NCBI RefSeq assembly: GCF_004916895.1
Contig: NZ_SNTZ01000001.1
Coordinates: forward strand, 62,001-126,000
Direction of reading: 5' to 3'
Length of the DNA stretch: 64,000 nucleotides
Origin: Flagellimonas alvinocaridis
GTDB taxonomy: Bacteria > Bacteroidota > Bacteroidia > Flavobacteriales > Flavobacteriaceae
The position numbers and the translations under genes were made by a program. Under the pieces are notes generated by a model. The model was not told where the DNA came from and ran no database searches. It worked only from the letters and a program-made list of their open reading frames with translations. Positions 27,510 to 36,197 of this stretch are shown one piece after another. How positions within the stretch are numbered: the stretch's first letter is position 1; every line of letters starts with the position of its first letter.

Positions 27510-30005
27510 ATGAGTTCTAAGATAAAGGAAGCATTGGATAAGAAGTTTCAGGAAAATGATGTGATTTTCTGGTATGATGAGCATGATGAACTCAAGGAAA
27601 GTTTTGATAAGCTACACATAAGCGGCGTTCAAAAATGTCATGTTCAAGATAACCAGTTTGAGATAAAATATAAACTAACCTCCAAAAATGAAAATGAAAA
27701 GTTTCTTGTTTATTTTAACACGCCCAAGCCTAAACCAAACGAAAACTGGCTCTTAGATTTAGAGTTGGCCTACCACGTTTTTCATACCGATCAAGAGGCC
27801 ATAATTCTACAAGATTTAGGCCTTGACTTCGGATTTAAAAAATTGGTTGAAGAGCATATTGCATTTTTTAAATCAAAAGAACGTCAGGATAATCTAAAGG
27901 AACTTCTTGGTAAAGGAGATTCGCACAAAGATGTGCGCTATAAGATGATAGCCGTCGCCTTTAATACGGAATATGTAAACTTAAACACCTTCATTCATGC
28001 GCATGGAACGGCATTCGCAAATGGAAACGAAAAGCTTCAGCGCGATTTAGAGCGATTTGAATTAACCGATTTTTATTGGAAAGAAATTTCAGAAAAGTTC
28101 AACTACGACAGCGACACCCCCTCTATTTATGACTTTTTGGTTGAAGCATTTATGGATAACTTTCAGAATAACGGAAAATCTAAGCTATCAAAAGAAACTA
28201 GATTATTATTGTCATTATGGAAAGATACGATTACCTATCGGGATGGCTTTAACAAAATATCTCTTCAAATTTCCGATGATCTCCAGATTGAAAGTAAACT
28301 AAATCAGCTTTCTCTCGAAATGGTTGTAAATGATGAATTATTTAAGCTTACGGATAACAAAATTCTGCACGATTTGGTGCAAAGGTTATTAAATAGTGAA
28401 ATATCCGACGACACTCTGCAAGTTTTTATAAAGCAAAGAGAAAATAAATTTTGGTATTCGAAATTTGAATCTTATTACCAGAGTATCTCTTTTGCATCAA
28501 AACTGAAAAATCAAATAATTTCCTTATCAGTCAATTTTAAATCTTTTGAAGATGGGTTGAGGCTTTACACGACTAAACTCTACAGAGTGGATTTTCTATA
28601 TCGCAAGTTTATTTTGAACTTCCGAAAAACGAATCAGGATAATGTGCTTTCTGAATTGGCAAAAAGTATCGATAAATTATATTCCAATGACTGGTTGTTA
28701 AATCAAAATGACAATTGGCAGAAGGTAATCGACAGCACTGAGATATGGCCAACGAAGGAAAATTTCTGTCAAAGAAGATTTTTTGATCAACACATAAGAC
28801 CGTTTACTGAAAAAAACCAACGTGTTTTTGTGGTCATATCGGATGCCTTGCGCTATGAATGCGGTACTGAATTAAATCAACTATTGACCAAGGAAAACAG
28901 ATATGACAGCGAAATTGATGGTTTAGTTTCTTCTTTACCGTCATATACTCAATTGGGAATGGCCTCTTTACTTCCGCATGATACTTTGTCAATGAAAAAA
29001 GGCAGTGACCAAGTCCTAGTTAATGATATGTCCTCAGTCGGAGTGGTGGCAAGGTCTAAGATATTGTCTGCCAACACTGGTGCAAGGGCCACGGCAATTC
29101 TTGCCGAAGATTTTATGAAGTTTAGTGTCCATGGCGACGGAAGGGAGTTTGTTAAGAATTATGATGTTATTTATATCTATCATAATGTTATTGATGATAC
29201 AGGCGACGACACCACTTCACAAGATAGAATTTTCGATGCGGTGGAGGGCGAACTATCTTTCTTAATGGAGCTGCTTAAAAAGATAGCTAATATGAATGGT
29301 AATAATATGATTGTTACATCTGACCATGGATTTTTATATCAATATGAAGAATTAGAAGACAGTGATTTTACAAACGCCGAGGTACAGGGGGATGTTGATA
29401 AACAAAATCGAAGATTTGTAATCGGGAAAAATATCACTGGTAATGCTTCAGTTAAAACATTTACGTATCAGCAATTAGGCTTGACAGGCGAGGGTAATAT
29501 ACTAATACCAAAATCAATCAATAGGCTTCGGGTAAAGGGAGCAGGTTCTAAGTTTATACACGGTGGTGCATCTCTTCAGGAAATTGTCGTACCTGTTATT
29601 AAGGTAAACAAGAAGCGAAAAGACACAACCACCCAAGTTGAAATAGACATAATAAAATCGACGGATAAAATCACTACAAACTTATTGCCCGTTTCTTTTA
29701 TTCAAACCTTGGCGACAAATAAGACCAGAATAGCTCGAAGAATTCGGGCATCGATTATGGCAGCGGATGGAACGGTTTTGAGTGACCAATTCAGTTATAA
29801 TTTTGATAGCAAAGAAGACAGTCAAAGGCAAAGAGAGGTAAAGCATCGTTTTCAGCTACTTTCGCTGGCAAGTGGTAAATATAAGAACCAACGTGTTAAA
29901 TTGGTTTTGGAGGAGCCTATGGATCGCGCAAACAAATGGAAAGCTTACAAAGAATACTATTATACATTGAGCATTTCTTTCACAAACGATTTTGATGAAA
30001 TTTAA
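27510..30005 (+). CDS. pglZ: BREX-1 alkaline-phosphatase-superfamily protein PglZ
   Basis: 831 aa, BREX-1 PglZ. The phosphatase-like core has VFVVISDALRYECGTELNQL at ~440 and NMIVTSDHGFLYQYEE at ~600, giving metal-binding Asp/His residues; the N-terminal ~430 residues are helical and the C-terminal ~150 beta-rich. PglZ is essential for BREX and probably works as a metal-dependent phosphodiesterase or nuclease partnered with PglX or BrxB. Ends 5 nt before brxL. Confidence 0.93.
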   Translation: MSSKIKEALDKKFQENDVIFWYDEHDELKESFDKLHISGVQKCHVQDNQFEIKYKLTSKNENEKFLVYFNTPKPKPNENWLLDLELAYHVFHTDQEAIILQDLGLDFGFKKLVEEHIAFFKSKERQDNLKELLGKGDSHKDVRYKMIAVAFNTEYVNLNTFIHAHGTAFANGNEKLQRDLERFELTDFYWKEISEKFNYDSDTPSIYDFLVEAFMDNFQNNGKSKLSKETRLLLSLWKDTITYRDGFNKISLQISDDLQIESKLNQLSLEMVVNDELFKLTDNKILHDLVQRLLNSEISDDTLQVFIKQRENKFWYSKFESYYQSISFASKLKNQIISLSVNFKSFEDGLRLYTTKLYRVDFLYRKFILNFRKTNQDNVLSELAKSIDKLYSNDWLLNQNDNWQKVIDSTEIWPTKENFCQRRFFDQHIRPFTEKNQRVFVVISDALRYECGTELNQLLTKENRYDSEIDGLVSSLPSYTQLGMASLLPHDTLSMKKGSDQVLVNDMSSVGVVARSKILSANTGARATAILAEDFMKFSVHGDGREFVKNYDVIYIYHNVIDDTGDDTTSQDRIFDAVEGELSFLMELLKKIANMNGNNMIVTSDHGFLYQYEELEDSDFTNAEVQGDVDKQNRRFVIGKNITGNASVKTFTYQQLGLTGEGNILIPKSINRLRVKGAGSKFIHGGASLQEIVVPVIKVNKKRKDTTTQVEIDIIKSTDKITTNLLPVSFIQTLATNKTRIARRIRASIMAADGTVLSDQFSYNFDSKEDSQRQREVKHRFQLLSLASGKYKNQRVKLVLEEPMDRANKWKAYKEYYYTLSISFTNDFDEI

Positions 30006-30010
30006 TTGAT

Positions 30011-32029
30011 ATGAACGAACTAAATCAGAAAATAAATGAGCACTTTGCCGGCAAAGTCGTGCGCAAAGATTTGACGAAGCTCGTTAAAGGCAATGCAATT
30101 GTACCCACCTATGTATTGGAATACCTTTTAGGGCAGTATTGTGCAACAGACGATATTGAAACCATTGAGCAGGGTGTTGAAACGGTTAAGAATATAATAG
30201 CGAAACACTTTGTGCATCGTGATGAATCCCAAATCATTAAATCAAAAATTAGGGAAAAAGGTTCTCATAGAATCATTGATAAGGTAGCGGTCCAACTTAA
30301 TGATAGGCAAGACAGATACGAAGCTAATTTTGCTAATTTAGGGTTAAATCGGGTTCCAATTTCAGATGCAATTGTTAAAGAACATCAAAAATTACTATCA
30401 AGTGGTGTTTGGTGCATATTAACTTTGGCCTATATCTCCTCTGATGAAAGAGATAATACACCTTGGATGGTAGAAACCTTAAAACCAATCCAAGTTTCGA
30501 ATGTAGATATAGACGAGTACAAAAATGTGAGGAAATACTTCGGCAAGGAGGAGTGGATAGATGTTCTTTTACAATCCATAGGTTTGAATCCAGAGGAGTT
30601 TACCTTTCGTTCAAAATTAATCCAATTGACTAGACTTGTGCCATTTGTTGAAAATAATTTCAATCTCATCGAATTGGGTCCTAAGGGCACAGGAAAGTCC
30701 CATATTTATTCAGAAATGTCTCCACATGGCATACTTATCTCTGGAGGTGAGGTTTCAAAAGCCAAGCTGTTTGTTAATAATAGTTCAGGAGAAATCGGTT
30801 TGGTTGGTTATTGGGATGTAGTGGCCTACGACGAATTTGCCGGTAAAACAAAAAGAGTAGATAGAGGTTTGGTAGATATAATGAAGAACTATATGGCTAA
30901 TAAATCCTTTTCAAGAGGAACACAGGTTTATGGTGCATCGGCTTCAATGGTTTTTGTTGGGAATACGGATCATTCAGTATCTTATATGATGAAACACAGT
31001 GACTTATTCGATGCATTGCCTAAAGACTATTATGACACAGCATTTTTGGATAGAATGCATTGTTATCTACCTGGGTGGGAAGTACAAAAGTTAAGAAATG
31101 AAATGTTTACATCTGAATATGGGTTTATTGTAGATTACTTGGCTGAAATACTAAAAAATCTGAGAAAAGAAGATAGAACTCATGACTATTCAAAATATTT
31201 CGAACTTTCCAGTACGATTACAACGAGGGATAAAACCTCAATTGCAAAGACATATGCTGGATTGGTAAAAGTAATCTATCCTGATGATGACTACGGCGAA
31301 GAAGATGCCAAAGAAATTTTGAATTTTGCCATCGAAAATAGAAAAAGAGTTAAGGATCAGCTGCAGAAAATGGATGAAACTTTTTTAGAGGATCTGGTCG
31401 AGTTTAGTTATACTAGCAAGACCACAGGAGAAAACATTACAATTGTAACCCTGGAAGAAATTGAGAATACCATTAAAACAGTCTCTCCTTCGGAAGTGGA
31501 GACTGATGAAAAGACTTCAACACCAAAAGTAACAGCCAAAAATTTAGAGACAGGTCAAAAAATTATTATTGACAATCAATCTGGTATTTCGTACGAAAAT
31601 TTATTTGGTGACTATCTACTCAGTGCCACGGATATCAAGATTACGGATCCTTATATTCGGTTACCATACCAATTGCGAAATCTCATGGAACTTGCCAAGC
31701 TGATTAGTGAAAAGAAAGAACAGGAAGAAGAAGTACGACTACATCTAATTACCAGTAATAACGAGGATTTTATTGAAAATGCTAGGGGAGCATTTGAACA
31801 GATGAGGTATTCATTAGAATCGATGGATATACTATTTTCATATGAGTTTGATGAAAATATTCACGATCGGTCAATCGTTATGAACAATGGTTGGAAAGTT
31901 GTTTTAGGGAGAGGTTTGGATATTTGGCAAAAAACTGGAGGTTGGTACGATATAAATGAATATGTCCAAGAGAAACGACTTTGCAAGGCATGCGAAATTA
32001 CCTATTTGAAGGTCGCAAACACCAAATAG
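30011..32029 (+). CDS. brxL: BrxL-type AAA+ protein with MIT_C (PLD-like) C-terminal domain in place of Lon
   Basis: 672 aa. Residues 1-~490 are the BrxL core: Walker A ELGPKGTGKS at 221-230, then EMSPHGILISGGEVSKAKLF and Walker B VVAYDEFAG (D274, E275), with a sensor MVFVGNTD and AFLDRMHCYLPGW. Usual BrxL has a Lon-protease-like C-terminus. Here ~525-668 reads SYENLFGDYL, ITDPYIRLPYQLRNLMELAK, RLHLITSNNED, NIHDRSIVMNNGWKVVLGRG and CKACEITYL, which is the pattern of the MITD1 C-terminal phospholipase D-like domain. No Ser-Lys Lon dyad is seen. Last gene of the operon. Confidence 0.85.
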   Translation: MNELNQKINEHFAGKVVRKDLTKLVKGNAIVPTYVLEYLLGQYCATDDIETIEQGVETVKNIIAKHFVHRDESQIIKSKIREKGSHRIIDKVAVQLNDRQDRYEANFANLGLNRVPISDAIVKEHQKLLSSGVWCILTLAYISSDERDNTPWMVETLKPIQVSNVDIDEYKNVRKYFGKEEWIDVLLQSIGLNPEEFTFRSKLIQLTRLVPFVENNFNLIELGPKGTGKSHIYSEMSPHGILISGGEVSKAKLFVNNSSGEIGLVGYWDVVAYDEFAGKTKRVDRGLVDIMKNYMANKSFSRGTQVYGASASMVFVGNTDHSVSYMMKHSDLFDALPKDYYDTAFLDRMHCYLPGWEVQKLRNEMFTSEYGFIVDYLAEILKNLRKEDRTHDYSKYFELSSTITTRDKTSIAKTYAGLVKVIYPDDDYGEEDAKEILNFAIENRKRVKDQLQKMDETFLEDLVEFSYTSKTTGENITIVTLEEIENTIKTVSPSEVETDEKTSTPKVTAKNLETGQKIIIDNQSGISYENLFGDYLLSATDIKITDPYIRLPYQLRNLMELAKLISEKKEQEEEVRLHLITSNNEDFIENARGAFEQMRYSLESMDILFSYEFDENIHDRSIVMNNGWKVVLGRGLDIWQKTGGWYDINEYVQEKRLCKACEITYLKVANTK

Positions 32030-32324
32030 ATTTTTTTTAATTTATTTTTTGATTGAGACATTTATGTACAGAGCATTGTCGTTCCAACTTGGATTGCCAG
32101 TCATTTAAATTCAAGTAAAAAAGTTTAGAACTACCAATAGGCTTACCACAAAAAGCATGTCTTTTTAAGCCATTAAATTAACTTCTTCCATTTGGCTAGA
32201 CAAATCCATTTTTAAAATATAAGACGAATTTCGATAACATGTAGAATTCATTTTACAGATATGCAAATACATTGCATAGTTGTGTTTCATATTTGCAGTA
32301 TTAATCTTAATACAGAATGTAAAT
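32030..32324. other. Intergenic region between BREX and CBASS
   Basis: 295 bp, AT-rich, without an ORF worth calling. A T-rich run directly after the brxL stop may help end the BREX transcript, but no stem is evident. CATATTTG at 32288-32295 is a one-mismatch -7 element for the CBASS operon, 30 nt before its ATG; this argues against the TTG at 32280 as a start codon. Confidence 0.5.
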
Positions 32325-32942
32325 ATGGAAAAAGACTATTTGAAATATTATCATCCCAAATTTTTAATAGGCATGGTCATACTCGGCTTTGCCCTAATTT
32401 ATCTAGCTAATCAATCGTTCGGTTGGTCAGTATCAATTTTCAGCTTTCTCACAATTCTCATTACGGTAATTACTAGATACCTATGGAAGTATGCACCGTT
32501 TAAATGGCTTTTTTGGGTCGATGATTTTTCCGGTAGATACGAAGGTAAATTGATTTATCAGTTCCAAGATGATAATGGTAAAATTCAAACAGGTGAATTG
32601 GAACACGTTAAGATTGTAACTCAGACAGGTAGTAATATCAACGTTTCGTCATTCACAAAGAAAATCGACGGTTCATTATCCTCTCCTTCTACAAACAAGG
32701 GAATGTATGTAGAACATACACAAGACGGCCAACATTACAATTTGATCTATAACTACCTAAACGAAGGCAGTTCTGAACAAGGTTTTCCACCACATCATGG
32801 TACTGAGGTTGTGAAGTTTATCAAAGACGGTGACAATAAAAGATTATCTGGCGGGTATTATACAAATAGGTCGCCTTTTCAAACTAAAGGTGAGTTCAAG
32901 GATTTAAAATGGGTCAGTAACAACAAAAAACATGATTTTTAA
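32325..32942 (+). CDS. cap15: Cap15-like CBASS membrane effector
   Basis: 205 aa. Two N-terminal transmembrane helices (~10-30 and ~35-55, FLIGMVILGFALIYLA and VSIFSFLTILITVI) are followed by a soluble beta-rich domain starting with DDFSGRYEGKLIY. This 2TM-beta-barrel layout is that of Cap15, which oligomerises in the inner membrane on binding a cyclic dinucleotide and disrupts it, killing the infected cell. The start at ATG 32325 is preferred over an upstream TTG that lies inside the promoter. It is 12 nt upstream of the CD-NTase gene, which supports the assignment. Confidence 0.8.
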   Translation: MEKDYLKYYHPKFLIGMVILGFALIYLANQSFGWSVSIFSFLTILITVITRYLWKYAPFKWLFWVDDFSGRYEGKLIYQFQDDNGKIQTGELEHVKIVTQTGSNINVSSFTKKIDGSLSSPSTNKGMYVEHTQDGQHYNLIYNYLNEGSSEQGFPPHHGTEVVKFIKDGDNKRLSGGYYTNRSPFQTKGEFKDLKWVSNNKKHDF

Positions 32943-32954
32943 AAACTAGATATT

Positions 32955-33962
32955 ATGGCAGTATTAAATAAAGAATATAACAATTTTGACAAGGATGTAA
33001 GATTGAACAAATCACGAAAAGAGTCATTGGCAAAAAGCAGAAAAGATCTCCGAAAAAAAATTAAAAAGTGGTTTAAGGAAAATAAGCCGGATGAGATTCA
33101 ACCTAAATCTCACGCACAAGGATCGTCTGAAATGAATACTACGATTAATCCAATTGTAGAATATGATGAAGGTGGAAATATTCTTCGCAAGTATGATTCC
33201 GACGATGGTGTATATTTCATCAAAACTGACGAGGATGATAAGAAACAATCCATTAGTACATGGCACGATTGGGTTTTTAAGGCTACAGAAAATCACACTG
33301 GAAAAGACTCAATTAAGAAGACAACGTGTGTTAGGGTAGTATTCGTTGATGGACATCATATTGATTTACCTATTTATTATAAAGAAGGCGAGGTTATTAA
33401 ACTGGCTCATAAATCGAAAGATTGGATTGAAAGTGACCCCAAAGCTTTTTATGAATGGTTTAATAAGAAGAAGAGTACCAGATTCAGGCTTGAGGCTATT
33501 GTACGTATTTTGAAAGCGTGGAAAAATTATAGGGAAAATAAGAATACCATGCTTAAACTCCCTAGCGGTTTTGAGTTAACGATTCTTGCCACAAATAACT
33601 ACGTCGATGCAGACAATTTAGATGAAGCTTTCAGGAAAACTATCAATGCTATGGATAGTGAACTTAATAAAGAGGGGGGATTTAAATGTTTCAGACCTAC
33701 GATCCCTTCAGACGAGGACGTCTTTGAAAGTTATAGTGAGACTAGAAAAGTAAATTTTCTTTCTGCTCTTAAAAGCCTTAAAGAGGATTGTGCTAGGGCC
33801 TCAGATGAAAAGAACTTCAAAAAGGCTTCTGAATTCCTTCGAGATAATCAATTTGGGACACGTTTCCCTCTGGGCGAAGACAAGGATGAAGAAACCAAGT
33901 CAAAAGCTTTGAGCGCTTCATTAGGTGCGGCCATTATAAAACCGAAGCCATATGCCAATTAG
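32955..33962 (+). CDS. CD-NTase (cGAS/DncV-like nucleotidyltransferase) of CBASS
   Basis: 335 aa. The nucleotidyltransferase signature is clear: GSSEMNTTI (G56-S57), then KYDSDDGVYF with metal-binding Asp81 and Asp83, and the third Asp137 in HHIDLPIYY. The OAS1-like C-terminal helical domain follows (FRLEAIVRILKAWKNYRENK). It should make a cyclic di- or trinucleotide on phage infection that triggers the Cap15-like protein. The clade and product cannot be assigned by eye. The 3' end overlaps the E2-like gene by 11 nt. The chain ends ...PKPYAN. Confidence 0.88.
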   Translation: MAVLNKEYNNFDKDVRLNKSRKESLAKSRKDLRKKIKKWFKENKPDEIQPKSHAQGSSEMNTTINPIVEYDEGGNILRKYDSDDGVYFIKTDEDDKKQSISTWHDWVFKATENHTGKDSIKKTTCVRVVFVDGHHIDLPIYYKEGEVIKLAHKSKDWIESDPKAFYEWFNKKKSTRFRLEAIVRILKAWKNYRENKNTMLKLPSGFELTILATNNYVDADNLDEAFRKTINAMDSELNKEGGFKCFRPTIPSDEDVFESYSETRKVNFLSALKSLKEDCARASDEKNFKKASEFLRDNQFGTRFPLGEDKDEETKSKALSASLGAAIIKPKPYAN

Positions 33963-34605
33963 CCATGAGATTAATGCCGTCCTGACGAATTATAGTGGTT
34001 TAAAACAAATAAACGAAAATTTGGTTTGTGGCACTATTGGACTTTCTGACGGCGACAGTTATGAAATTGAAGCAAACTTAAGTCAATACCCAAAATTTTT
34101 TCCTTCGGTCAAAGAGGTTGGAGGAAGAATTCCGGTCAAAATGGATAGGCATGTTTATCCCAGCTCAGGTAATTGTTGTTTTACTACAAGAGCAAAATCC
34201 CAAATACTCCTGAAGACCAAGGTTAAATCTCTATTACAATTTTTCGATTGGATTCTAGTTCCTTTCTTCGAGAATAATTCATTTTATGAGATACATTCCC
34301 ATTATTTTGGCGAAGAATATTCACATGGCGAAAACGGTATAATTGAAAGTTACAAGGATATATTAAAAATTGATGATACCCTAATCACGGCAAAAACTAT
34401 GATTCAGGCGACCAAGAGCAAATTTTTTAAGGAACATCAAAACTGCTATTGTGGTTCTGGTAGAAGACTGCGAAAGTGTGCAAATGGAAAGCATATAAAC
34501 TATTTGCGACACCTGTATTTAGTTGATAAAGATGTTATTCAATCAGATTTAAATAGTTTCAAAGATTCAATCGATGAGTTTTTGGAAAGTAGGCAAGGAT
34601 ATTAA
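33952..34605 (+). CDS. E2-like protein with SEC-C zinc motif, CBASS ancillary
   Basis: 217 aa. The N-terminal half resembles prokaryotic E2 (UBC-fold) proteins: a YPKFFPSVKEVGGRIPVK segment, HVYPSSGNCCF with candidate catalytic Cys75/Cys76 and His67. The C-terminal part has a SEC-C-type zinc knuckle, CYCGSGRRLRKCANGKH (C165, C167, C176, H181). In E2-only (short) type II CBASS a lone E2 conjugates the C-terminus of the CD-NTase and primes signalling. No E1 or JAB gene is nearby. I am fairly sure of the zinc motif, less of the E2 fold. Confidence 0.7.
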   Translation: MPISHEINAVLTNYSGLKQINENLVCGTIGLSDGDSYEIEANLSQYPKFFPSVKEVGGRIPVKMDRHVYPSSGNCCFTTRAKSQILLKTKVKSLLQFFDWILVPFFENNSFYEIHSHYFGEEYSHGENGIIESYKDILKIDDTLITAKTMIQATKSKFFKEHQNCYCGSGRRLRKCANGKHINYLRHLYLVDKDVIQSDLNSFKDSIDEFLESRQGY

Positions 34606-34711
34606 CAAACTGACTGGCCTAAATCCACTAGTTTGAAAATTTAAAATGCTAGATTTCCAGTGATGGGATATGACTTAAATAGAGCATTAGGTATGTGAAC
34701 ATAATATTAAG
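34606..34711. other. Convergent intergenic gap
   Basis: 106 bp between the converging CBASS operon and the minus-strand gene. No hairpin or ORF worth calling is seen. Confidence 0.5.
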
Positions 34712-35245
34712 CTAGAAAACAGGTATAGAATTATTTGATGATAAGCAGTATAAGTCAATTATTTCAATAATATGCTCATAGGTATATTCATCCACTAGCG
34801 ATAAATCGAACTCACCAGCAAAATTACATAGAAGCACTTTGAGCTCTTCCATGGTTTCTTCTTCCAGACCGCTATTATTCGGTTCGTAGATTTTATAGGC
34901 CAAAGACCTGCCAAATTCCCAGTCGAATTCCTTATCGGAATACGTGTCATCACCATATTCGAAATCTTCCAGATAATGCAAATATTTCTGGTTGACACCC
35001 CAAAAATATAAAGCGGTAAGCTCTTCTTTGTCCAGATTATTTTTAAAACGCCGTAGCCTTTCAAATAGGGCAAGTTCAATTTCATAAGGCAGGTCAAAAC
35101 CATAATAGTTAACACTTTTGAACAAGTCGGTAATAGCCCTGTTATTTGATTGCGGTCCGAAGGAAAAGTCCATCAATGATTTGCGAAGTACTATCTTTTT
35201 GAAATAGGCTATGGTAGCCAAATTGACCTCTTTAGTGATGAACAT
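34712..35245 (-). CDS. Uncharacterised acidic protein
   Basis: 177 aa from ATG 35245; an in-frame TTG at 35266 would add seven residues. The sequence is helical and acidic, with aromatic-rich ALYFWGVNQKYLHYLEDFEY and FDWEFGRSLAYKIYEPNNSG. I do not recognise a family. It is the only gene in the left cargo that reads against the defence operons and lies between CBASS and the mobilisation module. It could be an immunity, anti-defence or element-maintenance gene; the sequence does not decide. Confidence 0.6.
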   Translation of the reverse strand: MFITKEVNLATIAYFKKIVLRKSLMDFSFGPQSNNRAITDLFKSVNYYGFDLPYEIELALFERLRRFKNNLDKEELTALYFWGVNQKYLHYLEDFEYGDDTYSDKEFDWEFGRSLAYKIYEPNNSGLEEETMEELKVLLCNFAGEFDLSLVDEYTYEHIIEIIDLYCLSSNNSIPVF

Positions 35246-35394
35246 TTTGTCGCTGATACTGATCAAAAGGCTTTAAAGTTTGAAGTTGTTTGGAGAATAA
35301 AATCTTGAGATTTTCCAAAGATACCGAGTAAAGAATTTATCCGAGGATACTATTCACAATTTAACTTTTGTATCCTATCGTATTTTCCCCAAGC

Positions 35395-35560
35395 CGCTGC
35401 GGAAGTAGCGCAAAAATTCCACTCCAATCCTCCCGAGCGGGCGACCTTCGCCCGCCCACTTCCGGTCGTCTTTCCGTTCCAGTTTTGCCCAACCCCCTCG
35501 CGGCCGCGCAAAAGCCCAAGCGGCTAAATAGCCGCTTGCCCTTTTCTCCCCCTACCCACA
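35395..35560. other. GC-rich structured block before the mobilisation region
   Basis: A sharp GC-rich patch in AT-rich DNA. It contains an 8-bp perfect hairpin (GCGGGCGA at 35437-35444, TCGCCCGC at 35448-35455) and a 9-bp hairpin (AAGCGGCTA at 35518-35526, TAGCCGCTT at 35529-35537), the latter with an outer AAAAG/CTTTT pair. Short open frames on both strands look like composition artefacts. It may be a terminator plus a structured RNA, or part of the transfer origin. Confidence 0.45.
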
Positions 35561-35722
35561 AAAAGATTGAACATTTCCGTATTTCATTCTATTTTTTCAA
35601 CACCATATTAGACCGGATAAATCTACTAGCTGTACCCATTTATATTGATATGGTCTTATATGATATATCAAGTTAAATAACTGATTATAAGTTAGTTGAA
35701 ATCAAATATGATTATCTATATT

Positions 35723-35786
35723 TATCCGTGAAACGGATAGCGAGGTGCATTCTGAGTAACTCAGAATTGTCTACTTCTTGCGAAGT
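35723..35786 (+). other. Candidate origin of transfer (oriT)
   Basis: Three consecutive perfect hairpins just upstream of the MobC-like gene: TATCCGT/ACGGATA (35723-35729, 35733-35739), ATTCTGAGT/ACTCAGAAT (35749-35757, 35759-35767) and ACTTC/GAAGT (35773-35777, 35782-35786). Inverted repeats next to relaxosome genes are the hallmark of oriT, and the nick site would be expected just downstream of one of them. No family-specific nick sequence was matched. Confidence 0.5.
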
Positions 35787-35810
35787 GTTTTGCCTTGAAA
35801 AGCAATAAAA

Positions 35811-36197
35811 ATGAAAGAACGGAAAAGAGGCCGAAAACGATTGGGAAACAAGAAGCGTTACCATAACATAATGCTGCGGTTCAACGATACGGAATATGAT
35901 AAATTGAGGCAACTATGCCAATCCTATAATCTGGATATTTCGCAAAGGGGAACGATAAGTCCGCTTTTAAGAAGATTGGTTTTGCAAAGTGAATCCGAAG
36001 AAAAGGATATGCTCCCGGACACCTCTAACCTTGCCTACCATATCAATAAAATTGGCAACAATATCAACCAACTGGTAAAGATTGCGCACCACAAGAACCT
36101 AAGAAGTCCGAACAGTAGTTTGCAAAACGAGATACAAAGAACAAACGAATTGCTTTATGCACTTTTGGAAATTACGAGGGAAGATAAATCGAGATGA
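35811..36197 (+). CDS. MobC-like relaxosome accessory protein
   Basis: 128 aa. The N-terminus is very basic (MKERKRGRKRLGNKKRYHNI), followed by a ribbon-helix-helix-like IMLRFNDTEYDKLRQLC and the MobC-family segment LAYHINKIGNNINQLVKIAH. It would bind oriT and help the relaxase nick DNA. Its end overlaps the relaxase start by 4 nt. Confidence 0.88.
   Translation: MKERKRGRKRLGNKKRYHNIMLRFNDTEYDKLRQLCQSYNLDISQRGTISPLLRRLVLQSESEEKDMLPDTSNLAYHINKIGNNINQLVKIAHHKNLRSPNSSLQNEIQRTNELLYALLEITREDKSR

Noticed and set aside
30011..32029. BrxL truncated or frameshifted before its Lon domain
   Set aside because: The frame is continuous for 672 codons with normal total length, and the C-terminal part has its own conserved motifs rather than random sequence.
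32280..32324. Longer Cap15-like protein starting at TTG 32280
   Set aside because: The extra codons lie over a CATATTTG promoter element, and the ATG at 32325 gives the expected two-helix N-terminus.
35361..35676. Coding genes in the GC-rich block
   Set aside because: The overlapping frames on both strands are low-complexity (Arg/Pro/Ser-rich) and follow hairpins; no recognisable start signals or domains.
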